A stretch of 48,472 nucleotides of DNA from Acidimicrobiia bacterium (GTDB lineage: Bacteria; Actinomycetota; Acidimicrobiia; Spongiisociales; UBA5794): the NCBI GenBank assembly GCA_024762335.1, contig JANTHO010000014.1:1-48472 (forward strand), in the 5' to 3' direction. The translations under genes were made by a program, and so were the position numbers. This document shows positions 8,851 through 17,760 of the stretch, piece after piece. Each line of letters starts with the position of its first letter. The stretch's first letter is position 1. The notes under the pieces were generated by a model that was not told the origin of the DNA, did no database searches, and was given only the letters and a program-made list of their open reading frames with translations.

Positions 8851-10151
8851 GTTCGACCTCTTTCGTAGACCACGGCGACCGACCGGTTCGTCGTGGGTTG
8901 CGCCCACGCTGCGACGCGAAGCCCGACGACTGCGGCGATTCTGCCATCTGAAGCGATGAGGGGCCAAGTGGAACGCCTCCGGACCGCTTCGCGGTGTTCG
9001 GAAAGCACCGTGCGAACCGACTTCGAGCCGCGTGCGATGGCGATTCGATCCCCTGTGGAGGGCACACGGAGGGTCGATCCCCTCTCCACCACGGCGGGAT
9101 CAACCAGCAGCGTCGAGCGACGCCGGACCGGCCGTCCACCCGTCGGCTCGAACCGGACGACGCCGGACCCGAACCGAATCGTAGACCCCACAACGATGGG
9201 GACCTCCTCCGGAACGACCGGGTCTCCGGAGACGATGACGACGTACGGACCCTCCCGCGCCACGGCAATGCCGCCGGTGATGGTCGCCGAGTCCATTCCC
9301 CCGACGGCAACCCGGAGCACGGCGTCCACGTCTGCCCCGGTTCCAGCGTACGGGTCGAAGAGACGCCGCAGCCCCATCCTCACGGCTCGCGACGCAACGG
9401 CCGTCGGCACCGTTGCGAGCGTCGCCGTCGGAATCATCACGGCGTTGTGCTCTTCGACGATGGGGATGTGCCGGGCGATTTCGTCGATCAATTGATCGTC
9501 GGCTGCAGCGAGCGACCCCACCCTGGCCAGCACTCCTCCGATCCCCGTCCGGTAGTCGCGTTCGAGCATCGGCAGCAGTTCGGCGCGGACGCGATTCCGG
9601 AGGTGCGCCCGGTCTTCGTTTGCCGGATCATCGACGAACGGAAGGCCGAGTTCCACAGCGATCGTGCGAATCTCCCGCCGTGTGAATCCCATCAATGGGC
9701 GGACGACACCGGGCCGGCTCCTCGACATCCCGGCGATCCCTGCGCTCCCCGACCCTCGCAGGAGGTTCATCAGCACCGTCTCGGATTGGTCGTCCCTCGT
9801 ATGCCCCGTGACGACCGTCTCCCCGTCCCGGATCGCATCCTCGATCGCATCCCACCGGGCTCTGCGAGCACGGTCTTCGAGCGACGGCCCCGGCTTCACC
9901 GGAGCATTCACGGTCGTCACGTGGCCTCCGAGATGGGCAGCGACGTCCCTTGCTGCCTGCTCGAGCGCCGCCGAGCCCTCGAGTCCATGCCGAACGAAGA
10001 GATAGCGCACTTCGGGATACCCGGCAACGGCCCAGGCTGCCACAGCCGAGTCGGCACCGCCGCCGAGGGCGACCACGAGCGGACCGGCCGGCACGTGTTC
10101 GCGCGCTTGCGCCGCGACACGATCCGGGCTCACGCGATCCGGCGCAGCCAT
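8847..10151 (-). CDS. tilS: tRNA(Ile)-lysidine synthetase
   Basis: This 434-residue enzyme uses ATP and lysine to convert C34 of the CAU-anticodon tRNA-Ile to lysidine, so that it reads AUA. The N-terminal PP-loop ATPase domain carries TGHTRDDQSETVLMNLLRGSG and RPLMGFTRREI, typical of TilS. The PP-loop itself reads LGGGADS where the family usually has SGGxDS, so the first serine is glycine. The start chosen (ATG 10151) removes a 25-residue extension lying inside the upstream gene, but still overlaps that gene by about 22 bases. Its order with the upstream zincin and downstream hpt matches mycobacteria. Confidence 0.93.
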   Translation of the reverse strand: MAAPDRVSPDRVAAQAREHVPAGPLVVALGGGADSAVAAWAVAGYPEVRYLFVRHGLEGSAALEQAARDVAAHLGGHVTTVNAPVKPGPSLEDRARRARWDAIEDAIRDGETVVTGHTRDDQSETVLMNLLRGSGSAGIAGMSRSRPGVVRPLMGFTRREIRTIAVELGLPFVDDPANEDRAHLRNRVRAELLPMLERDYRTGIGGVLARVGSLAAADDQLIDEIARHIPIVEEHNAVMIPTATLATVPTAVASRAVRMGLRRLFDPYAGTGADVDAVLRVAVGGMDSATITGGIAVAREGPYVVIVSGDPVVPEEVPIVVGSTIRFGSGVVRFEPTGGRPVRRRSTLLVDPAVVERGSTLRVPSTGDRIAIARGSKSVRTVLSEHREAVRRRSTWPLIASDGRIAAVVGLRVAAWAQPTTNRSVAVVYERGRT

Positions 10152-11161
10152 TGTTCCGGCTCGGCGATCTCCTCGAGGATTGGAAGGGTCTCGGGGCTCT
10201 GCCATGCAACGTTGAGCGTGTCCCAATTCGCACGCCGCTCGATCTCTTTGATGAACTGCTCACCCATCTCATACTGCCGGAGTTTCATTTCCAGGCCGAT
10301 CAGGCGCATCAACGCCGCGGTCCTCTTGTCGGTGCGTCGCGCCTTGAGGACTCTGGACATCCTGCGCTGGGTCACCAGTTCCCGTTCGCCGACCCGGTCC
10401 ATGACGACATGGCCGTGCCCCTCGAGCAGCGCCATCAGCGCCTGGACCCGGTCGAGGATCTCCCGCTGCTCCGGTGTTGCGAACACGCCGAAGATCCCGG
10501 CTTCGTCGATGAGCGGCCGTCCCTCGGCGGCGGCTTCGCGCATCTCGGCGGCCACCCGCTGGATCCGGCCGCGTTCTGGTTTCGTGGCTTCCGTCAACTC
10601 GGTCACCAGTCCGAAGAAGTAGTCGCGCAACCAGGGCACGCCGGTGAACTGGAGACGATGGGTGCACTCGTGGAGGGCCACCCAGAACCGGAACTCGTCG
10701 GGTCGGAACGCGTTGTCGCGTTCCATCTTCAGCAGATTGGGCCCAACGAACAGCACCGTGTCGCCGTCACCGCCGTCGGATGTCGGGAGTACGAGTTCGT
10801 ACTGGCCGAGAACCCGCCGTGACAGGAACCCGAGGACGGCTCCCATCTCGGCTCCCATGAACCGTCCGGCCAACCCGGCACCGATTCCCTTGTGGCGAGC
10901 GAGTCGTTCCTCGACGGGAGCGAGCAGCGTGGAGAACGACGCCACGTTGTTCTCCACCCAGCCGGCGCGGCCGATAACGGCAACATCCGGATCCCCAGGC
11001 CCGACCAGGCCCGTTTCTTCGGAGACGAGAGCGGAGGCGCGCTGCACCATGGCGGGCAGGTCCCGCTCGAGTCGCTCCTGGTGGTAGGTGCCTTCGAGCG
11101 GATAGGCCCCCGAGAAGCTCGAGGCGACGGAGACCGCGACCGGCCAATCAACGTGTGACAT
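10130..11161 (-). CDS. DUF2342 zincin-like putative hydrolase
   Basis: This 343-residue protein belongs to the actinobacterial DUF2342 family of predicted zinc hydrolases. The zinc motif HECTH lies near residue 168 within FWVALHECTHRLQF. VGPNLLKMERDN precedes it, and a helical region rich in glutamate and arginine follows. The mycobacterial counterpart lies next to tilS and hpt in the same order (from memory, Rv3626c). The family has been annotated both as a metalloprotease and as linked to F420 biosynthesis, but the substrate is unknown. No signal peptide is seen, so it is probably cytoplasmic. Confidence 0.88.
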   Translation of the reverse strand: MSHVDWPVAVSVASSFSGAYPLEGTYHQERLERDLPAMVQRASALVSEETGLVGPGDPDVAVIGRAGWVENNVASFSTLLAPVEERLARHKGIGAGLAGRFMGAEMGAVLGFLSRRVLGQYELVLPTSDGGDGDTVLFVGPNLLKMERDNAFRPDEFRFWVALHECTHRLQFTGVPWLRDYFFGLVTELTEATKPERGRIQRVAAEMREAAAEGRPLIDEAGIFGVFATPEQREILDRVQALMALLEGHGHVVMDRVGERELVTQRRMSRVLKARRTDKRTAALMRLIGLEMKLRQYEMGEQFIKEIERRANWDTLNVAWQSPETLPILEEIAEPEQWLRRIA

Positions 11162-11209
11162 GGCTGTGAGGGTAGGGGAGCCGGGCGGCGGAGCGGAGAC
11201 GGGCGGGCA

Positions 11210-12940
11210 TCACCTGTTGCCCGATCCGGTCGCCGCGTTCCACATCGATCGATACCGGGCCGACCTTTCGAGCAGCTCCGGATGCGTGCCACGATCGACG
11301 ATCGTGCCCGCCTCCATCACAACGATCTGGTCCATGCGATCGAGACCGATCGGACGGTGGGTGATCAGAACCAGCGATCGGCCTGCGGTGGCCGCGAGGA
11401 GATCGTCCATCACGGCATCGGCCGTCGCCGGGTCGAGACCGGAGATCGGTTCGTCGAGGATCAGGATCGGGAAGTCTGCCAAGAGCGCCCTGGCCAGCGC
11501 CAGCCGCTTGCGTTGACCGCCGGAGACCTCCTCCCCCGCTTCACCGACGTCGGTTCGTACTCCGTCGGGAAGACCGTCGATCCAGTTGCCGAGACGAACC
11601 CCATCGAGAACGGAACGCACATCGCCTTCGGATGCGTCCTGGTCAGCGATACGGACGTTCCCGAGAATCGACCCCCGGAAAAGGAACGCCCGATCGTCTT
11701 CGTATCCGACGAAACCCCGCACGTCGTTGGATGCCACGTCGCGAACGTCGACGCCGTCGAGCGTGACCGTCCCCACGGTCGGATCGAGAAATCGGCAGAG
11801 GACGTGGGCGAGCGTCGTCTTGCCGGCACCGGTCTCCCCCACGACGCCGACTCTCATGCCGGGTTCGATCTCGAGGTCGATCGGCCCCAGGACGCGATCG
11901 CCGTTCGCTACGACCACGGTTGCCTGCCGGACGGCAAGCGTCGGTTCGGTTGGAATCGGGACGGGGCGATCGGCTTCCGCTGTCGGAGATTCGCCGTCGA
12001 TCACCTCGAACAACCGGTCGGCGGCACCGAGGGACCTTCCGAGTCGTTCGAAGGCCGATGGGAGCGTCGCGACCGACTCGAATGGGGTGACGGCGAGCAT
12101 GGCCAACACGGCGATCATCACGCCGTCCAGGCTCCCGGCATCCACCGCTACAGCCGATACCCAGAGCGTTCCGACGAGCGACACACCGATCAGGGTGAGG
12201 ATGGCTGCGTCGCCGAAGCCGTGCATCCATGCAGCGCGCCGCTCCGCATGCGCGACCCTCTCGGCCGCCTCATCGGCCGCAGCGAGGAGTCGGTCCTCAG
12301 CCCCGAGTGCAACGATGACGGGAGCCCCTTCGATGATCTCGACGGTCTGACCGATCATGCGGCCCCGATCGGCGGAGATCGTCCGCCCCGCCGCATCCCC
12401 AGCCCGACGGGTGAACCAGGGCACCACCACGCCCGCGACAAGCAGCGGCCCCAGAATGGTGAAGGCGGAGACAGGCAGCCACACCAGAGCGAGGAGGAGC
12501 GTGAGCGCGGCGATGACGACGGCGATGAGCGGCGGAGCGATCACCCGAACGAAGACGTGCTGGATCTCATCGACATCGCCGAGTACCCGGCCCACGAGGT
12601 CGCCGGCACGGAACGAGGCCACACCGGCAGGTCCGAGCCGATGCAGCGCTCGGGCCACGCGGGTCCTCAGGTCCGCGAGAAGACGAAGGCTGAGATCGTG
12701 TGATGAGAGCCGTTCGACGTAGCGGAGCACGGCGCGGGAGATACCGAAGAATCTCACGCCCACGATCGCGACCGACAGGTCGAGCAGGGGTGGATGGAGT
12801 GCGGCCCTGGCGATGAGGTAGGCCGAGACGGTCAACAGGCCGATCGACGAGGCAATCGATGCAGCGCCTGCAGCGATCGACCCGGCGAAACGCCACGGGT
12901 ATCGCCGCAATGACCCGATGAGACGCCGGAAACCTCTCAT
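11210..12940 (-). CDS. cydC: ABC transporter ATP-binding/permease, thiol exporter subunit CydC
   Basis: This 576-residue half-transporter has about six membrane helices in residues 1-300. The CydC signature LTVSAYLIARAALHPP followed by VRFFGISRAVLRYVERL is visible near residues 36-80. The nucleotide-binding domain carries Walker A GETGAGKTT (about residue 370), the signature EVSGGQRKRLALARALL and Walker B LILDEPISGLD. In characterised bacteria the CydDC heterodimer exports cysteine or glutathione and is needed to assemble cytochrome bd. The ATG overlaps the cydD stop by four bases, and it is the last gene of cydABDC. Confidence 0.92.
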   Translation of the reverse strand: MRGFRRLIGSLRRYPWRFAGSIAAGAASIASSIGLLTVSAYLIARAALHPPLLDLSVAIVGVRFFGISRAVLRYVERLSSHDLSLRLLADLRTRVARALHRLGPAGVASFRAGDLVGRVLGDVDEIQHVFVRVIAPPLIAVVIAALTLLLALVWLPVSAFTILGPLLVAGVVVPWFTRRAGDAAGRTISADRGRMIGQTVEIIEGAPVIVALGAEDRLLAAADEAAERVAHAERRAAWMHGFGDAAILTLIGVSLVGTLWVSAVAVDAGSLDGVMIAVLAMLAVTPFESVATLPSAFERLGRSLGAADRLFEVIDGESPTAEADRPVPIPTEPTLAVRQATVVVANGDRVLGPIDLEIEPGMRVGVVGETGAGKTTLAHVLCRFLDPTVGTVTLDGVDVRDVASNDVRGFVGYEDDRAFLFRGSILGNVRIADQDASEGDVRSVLDGVRLGNWIDGLPDGVRTDVGEAGEEVSGGQRKRLALARALLADFPILILDEPISGLDPATADAVMDDLLAATAGRSLVLITHRPIGLDRMDQIVVMEAGTIVDRGTHPELLERSARYRSMWNAATGSGNR

Positions 12941-14679
12941 CGGTGCTCGCTCCTGGAAGCAGTGACGATGCGTCCACCGTCGATCGTGATGACGCGATCA
13001 GCGAGATCGACGAGGATCCGCTGATGGGCGACGGTGATGACTGTTCTCCCTACCGCGATCCGATCGAATGCGGAGGCGATCCGCAGCTGCGTGTCGGTGT
13101 CGATGCCGGCGGTCGGCTCGTCGAGCAGTAGAAGCGCCGGATTCGGGAGGACGGCACGGGCAAGCGTCACCATGCGCCGCTGTCCGTGGCTGAGGCCGCG
13201 TCCCTGCTCGCCGATCGTCTCTCCGAGCCGTGGGATCAGATCGTCGGCCCCGACCAACCGGAGTGCCGAGGCGACATCCTCCGTCGTCGCGCCGGGTGCG
13301 CCCAGCCGGACATTGTCCGCAATGGTCCCGGAGATGAGGAACGGTTCCTGACGGACCCACCCGATCATCGATCTCCAGGACCCCGCGTCCAGCCGGTCGA
13401 GTGGTACTCCGCCCACGTCGATGGACCCGCCGGTCGGTCGGCCGAAACCGAGGATGAGACGGATCAGCGTCGACTTGCCGGCCCCCGACGGGCCGATCAG
13501 CGCCACGTGTTCACCTCGAACCACGCTCAGGTCGATGCCGTCGAGCACCTGCACGGTGTGCGCATCATCCGATGCCGGATAGGAGAACGAGACGTCCGAC
13601 AGCGTCACGAACGGCGCACCGACCGCTACCTGAGGCACGGGCAACAGACCGCTTCGTTCACCATCGTTCGCGTCGGCCGTCTCGAGGACGGCGAACATGG
13701 ATCTCGCCGCTTCCATCCCGTCCATCGCTGCGTGGAACTCGCTACCGGCCTTCCGCATGGGTGCGTACACCTCGGGAGCCAGGATGAGGATCGCCATCGC
13801 GGGTTCGAAGTCGAGATCGCCCTGGACGACACGAAGGCCGATCGCGACGGCGATCACCGCAACCGAGATGGTGGCAACGAGTTCGAGGACGAACGCTGAG
13901 AGGAACGCCACACGGAGCGTCGCCATCGTCTGCCGCCGGTACTCGTCGGAGAGTCGCTTCACGCGGTCGAGGCGCTCCCCGCCGGCTCGGTACACCTCGA
14001 GCGTGAGAAGGCCCCTGAGCGTCTCGACGAGCCCGTCACCGAGACGACGCATGGTGAGCCATCGTGAACGGGTCGCCCGGTCGGCGTAGGTACCGATGAG
14101 CCACATGAAGACCGGGATGAGCGGCACGGTCAGCACGATGATCACGACGCTCAACGGATCCACCGTGGCCATCCACACGACCGCGAACAGGGGAACCAGC
14201 GCTCCGAGGACCAGTTGGGGGAGGTAGTGGGAGAAGTACGCGTCGAGTGCATCGATCCCGGTCGATGCGGTCAACGCCAGATCACCGCTGCCGGCGGAGC
14301 GGCCACGGGCGGTTTGCGCAAGCACGGCGCGCATGACCCGTTCGCGTAGGGATCGCTTCACCGTCGCCGACGCACGATGTGCCGAAACGGAGCGCCCCCA
14401 TTCGAGCGCCCCGCGGCCCAAGTAGACAGCGCCCAGCACAACGAGAGCACCGGTGAGCGAGCGCGGTGCAGCACCGTTGAGGAACACATCGTTGATGATC
14501 CCTGCGAGCACGACCGCGCCGATGATGACGGCGACGGCCGAGGCGAGGCCGAAGCCGACCGTCACCCACAGGTACCGGCGCGCTCCTTCAGCCAGACCGA
14601 ACAGGCGTCGGTCGATCGGCCTGGCTCGGTCGCTCCCCGGTTCGGTTGGCTCAGTGGGCAGCGTTCGTGACTTCCTCAC
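12937..14679 (-). CDS. cydD: ABC transporter ATP-binding/permease, thiol exporter subunit CydD
   Basis: This half-transporter of about 580 residues partners CydC. Membrane helices occupy roughly residues 30-300. The nucleotide-binding domain has Walker A GPSGAGKST, signature LSHGQRRMVTLARAVL and Walker B LLLDEPTAGID. The start is uncertain. An ATG at 14727 would overlap cydB by 77 bases with no ribosome site, whereas the GTG at 14679 is preceded by AGGAAG at about ten bases and overlaps cydB by 29, so the GTG is preferred. CydD-type exporters move reduced thiols to the outer face of the membrane. Confidence 0.9.
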   Translation of the reverse strand: MRKSRTLPTEPTEPGSDRARPIDRRLFGLAEGARRYLWVTVGFGLASAVAVIIGAVVLAGIINDVFLNGAAPRSLTGALVVLGAVYLGRGALEWGRSVSAHRASATVKRSLRERVMRAVLAQTARGRSAGSGDLALTASTGIDALDAYFSHYLPQLVLGALVPLFAVVWMATVDPLSVVIIVLTVPLIPVFMWLIGTYADRATRSRWLTMRRLGDGLVETLRGLLTLEVYRAGGERLDRVKRLSDEYRRQTMATLRVAFLSAFVLELVATISVAVIAVAIGLRVVQGDLDFEPAMAILILAPEVYAPMRKAGSEFHAAMDGMEAARSMFAVLETADANDGERSGLLPVPQVAVGAPFVTLSDVSFSYPASDDAHTVQVLDGIDLSVVRGEHVALIGPSGAGKSTLIRLILGFGRPTGGSIDVGGVPLDRLDAGSWRSMIGWVRQEPFLISGTIADNVRLGAPGATTEDVASALRLVGADDLIPRLGETIGEQGRGLSHGQRRMVTLARAVLPNPALLLLDEPTAGIDTDTQLRIASAFDRIAVGRTVITVAHQRILVDLADRVITIDGGRIVTASRSEHR

Positions 14680-15673
14680 GACCGATCCGCTTCCTGAACA
14701 CCCAGTAGCTCCATGTCTGGTAGCCAAGCACGATCGGAACGAATACGAGCGCCACTCCGGTCATGATCTCCAACGTCAACGTCGAAGACGAGGCGTTGAA
14801 CACCGTGAGGCTGTACGCAGGATCGATGGTCGACGTCATCACGTTCGGATACATCCCGATGAAGATCGCAGCGACGACCGCAACGATCGTGACGCCGGTC
14901 ATGGCGAAGGCCCATCCGAACGACTCGGTCTTCACGAGCCAGATGACCACTCCGACGAGAATAATCGCAAGGACCGGAAGCATCCCAGGGACGGCGCCAC
15001 CTTCGCCCTGCAAGTACGACCAGACCATTGCGACCAGCATCATGACGGTCGCGGCGATCGACAGGGGCCCTGCGACGTCCTTCGCCCGGTCGTAGACGAC
15101 ACCCTTCGACTTCAGCGACAGGAACAGCGCTCCATGGAGCGTGAACAACACCAATGACGTCAATCCCATGATCAGCGCGTACGGATTCAGCAGTGCCCAG
15201 AATCCGCCGATGTACTCGCCGGCGGCGTCGATCTGCAACCCCCGAACGAGGTTCCCGAACGCCACGCCGAACAGGAGCGCCGGAAGGAAGCTCCCGACGA
15301 AGATCGCCCAGTCCCACATGGTCCGCCAGGCCGAAGTCGGATTCTTGCTGCGGTACTCGAACGCGACACCGCGCACGATGAGTCCCACGAGCACGAGGAG
15401 GAGCGCCAGATAGAAGCCACTGAACATCGTGGCGTACCACTCAGGGAACGCGGCGAACATGGCCCCGCCGGCGGTGAGCAGCCACACTTCATTCGCGTCC
15501 CACGTCGGGCCGATCGTGTTGATCATGACGCGACGATCCTCATCGGTCTTGCCGACGAACGGCAACAGGATGCCGACCCCAAAGTCGAAGCCCTCGAGGA
15601 AGAAGAAGCCGATCCAGAGGACGGCGATGAGGACGAACCAGAGGGTCTCGAGATTCAGAATTCCTTGATCCAT
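14651..15673 (-). CDS. cydB: Cytochrome bd oxidase subunit II
   Basis: This integral membrane protein of about 340 residues is the second subunit of the high-affinity quinol oxidase. The N-terminal LWFVLIAVLWIGFFFLEGFD and GVGILLPFV segments and the later GPTWDANEVWLLTAGGAMF block are hallmarks of CydB. Eight or nine hydrophobic segments can be counted. Two in-frame ATG codons are possible: 15679 touches the AGGAGG ribosome site with no spacer, while 15673 lies six bases after it. The second is therefore chosen. The gap to cydA is only a few bases. Confidence 0.95.
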   Translation of the reverse strand: MDQGILNLETLWFVLIAVLWIGFFFLEGFDFGVGILLPFVGKTDEDRRVMINTIGPTWDANEVWLLTAGGAMFAAFPEWYATMFSGFYLALLLVLVGLIVRGVAFEYRSKNPTSAWRTMWDWAIFVGSFLPALLFGVAFGNLVRGLQIDAAGEYIGGFWALLNPYALIMGLTSLVLFTLHGALFLSLKSKGVVYDRAKDVAGPLSIAATVMMLVAMVWSYLQGEGGAVPGMLPVLAIILVGVVIWLVKTESFGWAFAMTGVTIVAVVAAIFIGMYPNVMTSTIDPAYSLTVFNASSSTLTLEIMTGVALVFVPIVLGYQTWSYWVFRKRIGREEVTNAAH

Positions 15674-15679
15674 GGTCAT

Positions 15680-15685
15680 CCTCCT
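15680..15685 (-). promoter_or_regulatory. Ribosome binding site that decides the cydB start
   Basis: AGGAGG on the minus strand lies immediately before an ATG at 15679 and six bases before a second in-frame ATG at 15673. Only the second has a workable spacing, so the longer cydB start is unlikely. Confidence 0.75.
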
Positions 15686-17071
15686 CTAATACACCATCGA
15701 GGCGGCGACATCGTGATTGTCGGCCTCATCCCCGGGCCCGGCCTTGGCGAACTTGACAAACAGGTACACCGCGGCGACACCGACCGCGCCGTACAGCAGG
15801 GTCAGTCCGACGAGACTGATCGCCACCCAGGCTGCGGGGACCGTCGGAGAGTTCGATCCGTTCGTGAGAAGCACCTCGTAGACCGCCCATGGCTGTCTCC
15901 CCATCTCGGTAAAGATCCACCCGGTCGCATTCCCAACGAAGGCGGCGGTGATGCCGATCCATAGAGCGAGTTTCAGATACCACCCCCGGGTCTCGATCTT
16001 GCCTTTCCGATGGAACCAGACGCCGAGGCCTGCGATGAGGATCATCAGCATCCCGGCACCGACCATGAGACGGAACCCCCAGTAGGTGACGAAGAGGTTC
16101 GGGATGTAGTCGCCGGGTCCGTGCTTGGCGACCATCTCGGCCTGGAGATCGTTGATGCCCTTGACCTCGCAGTCGAAATTGTTGCAGGACAGAAGGCTCA
16201 GAGCGCCCGGAATCGTCACGTTGATCGAGTTGCGGCTGTTGTGTTTGTCCCCGACGGCGAACAGCGAGAACGACGCCGGCTGTTCGGTGTCCCACAGAGC
16301 CTCGGCGGAAGCCATCTTCATGGGCTGCGCCTCGACCATCACCTGCCCGAGGACGTGCCCGGTGAACGCGACACCGAGTGACCCGAGCAGCATCGCCACC
16401 GCGGCGAACGCCGCGGACTTGCGCATGACCTCGAGATGGTTCTTGCGGGCGAGGTGCCACGCGGCCACGCCGAGCATCATCGCTCCTGCGGTGGCGAAGC
16501 CGACGGCGATCGTGTGAGGGAACTGCGCCCACACCATCTTGCTGCTGATGACCTGGAGGAAGTTCTCCATCTCGGCCCGTCCGGTCTCCGGGTTGAACAC
16601 CCACCCGACCGGGTACTGCATCCAGGAGTTTGCGACCAGGATCCAGAACGCTGAGGCCATCGTCCCGAACGCGACCAGCCAGATCATGAGCGCATGGACG
16701 CCGGGCTTGAGCTTCTTCCACCCGAAGATCCAGAGTCCGAGGAACGTCGATTCGATGAAGAAGGCGAGCAGTGCCTCGATCGCAAGCGGTGCGCCGAAGA
16801 TGTCCCCGACGAACCGCGAGTAGGTCGACCAGTTCATGCCGAATTGGAATTCCTGGACGATGCCGGTGACGACACCGATCGCGAAGTTGATCAGCATCAA
16901 CTTCCCCCAGAATTTTGTCATCCGGAGGTACACGGGGTTCTTCGTTCGAACCCAGGCCGTCTCCATGATGGCGACCATCCAGGTGATCCCGAGTGTTAGC
17001 GGAACGAAGAACCAGTGATAGACGGTGACGATTCCGAATTGCCATCGCGCCAGCAGCAACGCTGCGTCCAT
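15686..17071 (-). CDS. cydA: Cytochrome bd ubiquinol/menaquinol oxidase subunit I
   Basis: This 461-residue heme-bearing subunit oxidises quinol and reduces O2 at low oxygen. The heme b595 ligand His19 is in VYHWFFVPLTLG. A second histidine lies in PHTIAVGFATAGAMM, and the GRQPW motif is at about residue 392. The Q-loop around residues 250-300 is the short type and contains SLLSCNNFDCEVKGIND, with two cysteines. A GGAGG site precedes the ATG by about four bases. The gene heads a cydABDC operon whose upstream neighbours are a sigma/anti-sigma pair. Confidence 0.97.
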   Translation of the reverse strand: MDAALLLARWQFGIVTVYHWFFVPLTLGITWMVAIMETAWVRTKNPVYLRMTKFWGKLMLINFAIGVVTGIVQEFQFGMNWSTYSRFVGDIFGAPLAIEALLAFFIESTFLGLWIFGWKKLKPGVHALMIWLVAFGTMASAFWILVANSWMQYPVGWVFNPETGRAEMENFLQVISSKMVWAQFPHTIAVGFATAGAMMLGVAAWHLARKNHLEVMRKSAAFAAVAMLLGSLGVAFTGHVLGQVMVEAQPMKMASAEALWDTEQPASFSLFAVGDKHNSRNSINVTIPGALSLLSCNNFDCEVKGINDLQAEMVAKHGPGDYIPNLFVTYWGFRLMVGAGMLMILIAGLGVWFHRKGKIETRGWYLKLALWIGITAAFVGNATGWIFTEMGRQPWAVYEVLLTNGSNSPTVPAAWVAISLVGLTLLYGAVGVAAVYLFVKFAKAGPGDEADNHDVAASMVY

Positions 17072-17222
17072 GAGCCCTCCCGGTGTACGGCCAAGTTCTG
17101 CGTCAGTCTTGCGGTTCCCCCGGATCCGTCGTAGGGCAATTCGGCCCGAAATTCGGCGGGTCTACGAGGATGAGGGGAAGGCTGCTGATGGCCCCGATAT
17201 CTCGCTACCGGGAGACGACGCG

Positions 17223-17251
17223 GTGGAGCGCCCGTCTTGCGGGCGCTCCAC
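17223..17251 (-). terminator. Strong hairpin between the small zinc-finger gene and cydA
   Basis: A perfect 12 bp stem (GTGGAGCGCCCG and its complement) with a 5-base loop lies 30 bases after the stop of the small zinc-finger gene. No run of T follows on the minus strand, so if it terminates transcription it is of the U-less type common in high-GC actinobacteria. It would separate the sigma operon from cydABDC. Confidence 0.6.
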
Positions 17252-17280
17252 TGGATGTCTCAGATGCGGGAATGCGACGA

Positions 17281-17478
17281 TCAGGCCTCGCTCGTGACCA
17301 CGCGTCCGCGAAGGCGCGGGTACTTCGTCGGGGCGTGAGCGAAGCAGAACTCGCGGCGGTTGTAGCGGGAGAGCTTCGTATCGCAGCCGTCGTGGGCGCA
17401 GAGGCGCTCCGTCGAATAGGTCTTCGGAGCGCGTGACCCTCCGTCGAGCCGGCGACCCCTGAGTACGTTGTCGTTCAT
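17281..17478 (-). CDS. Small zinc-finger-like protein
   Basis: This 65-residue basic protein has one likely zinc site, C-x4-C-x12-C-x2-H, in the segment LCAHDGCDTKLSRYNRREFC followed by FAH. The L-S-R-Y-N core between the cysteine pairs recalls a small zinc module found in some actinobacterial regulators, as far as I remember. A clear GGAGG site lies eight bases before the ATG. The gene follows the anti-sigma factor by about 30 bases and so probably belongs to the sigma operon. DNA or RNA binding is possible but not shown. Confidence 0.7.
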   Translation of the reverse strand: MNDNVLRGRRLDGGSRAPKTYSTERLCAHDGCDTKLSRYNRREFCFAHAPTKYPRLRGRVVTSEA

Positions 17479-17508
17479 TCGATTTCCCTCCAGTCGAGCC
17501 GGAGGAAA

Positions 17509-17760
17509 TCAGATCCCCGACTCGTCCTTTTCTCGTTCCTCTTGTATCAACGCTCGGAGGGTGTCGAAAAGTTCCGGGGGTGGGTCGGCTGCGCCGCGAT
17601 CGTGGATCACTCCTTTGAGCTTCGCCTCGAACTGGTAGGCGCTCATGCACTGGGAACAGTGCCGCAGATGCATCCGGATCCGCGTCTTCTTGAGGAACGA
17701 GATCTCCTCGTCGAGGTACTGGTAGATGTACTCGATGGCGTTTTCGCATCCGCTATTCAT
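17509..17760 (-). CDS. Zinc-binding anti-sigma factor, RsrA/RshA type
   Basis: This 83-residue protein carries the zinc anti-sigma pattern His31-x3-Cys35-x2-Cys38 with an additional Cys5, matching the C/H/C/C set of Streptomyces RsrA. In that family, oxidation forms a disulfide between these cysteines, releases zinc and frees the sigma factor. The ATG at 17760 lies within the last eight bases of the sigma gene, so the two are translationally coupled. The longer open frame upstream overlaps the sigma gene and is discarded. It likely senses thiol oxidation in the cytoplasm. Confidence 0.88.
   Translation of the reverse strand: MNSGCENAIEYIYQYLDEEISFLKKTRIRMHLRHCSQCMSAYQFEAKLKGVIHDRGAADPPPELFDTLRALIQEEREKDESGI

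Noticed and set aside
11282-12703. Long plus-strand frame opposite cydC
   Set aside because: It is antisense to a well-supported ABC transporter and shows no signature.
17072-17222. Possible SigR promoter before cydA (GGAAC with CTT after 18 bases)
   Set aside because: The -10 part does not match GTT, so it is not counted as a SigR site.
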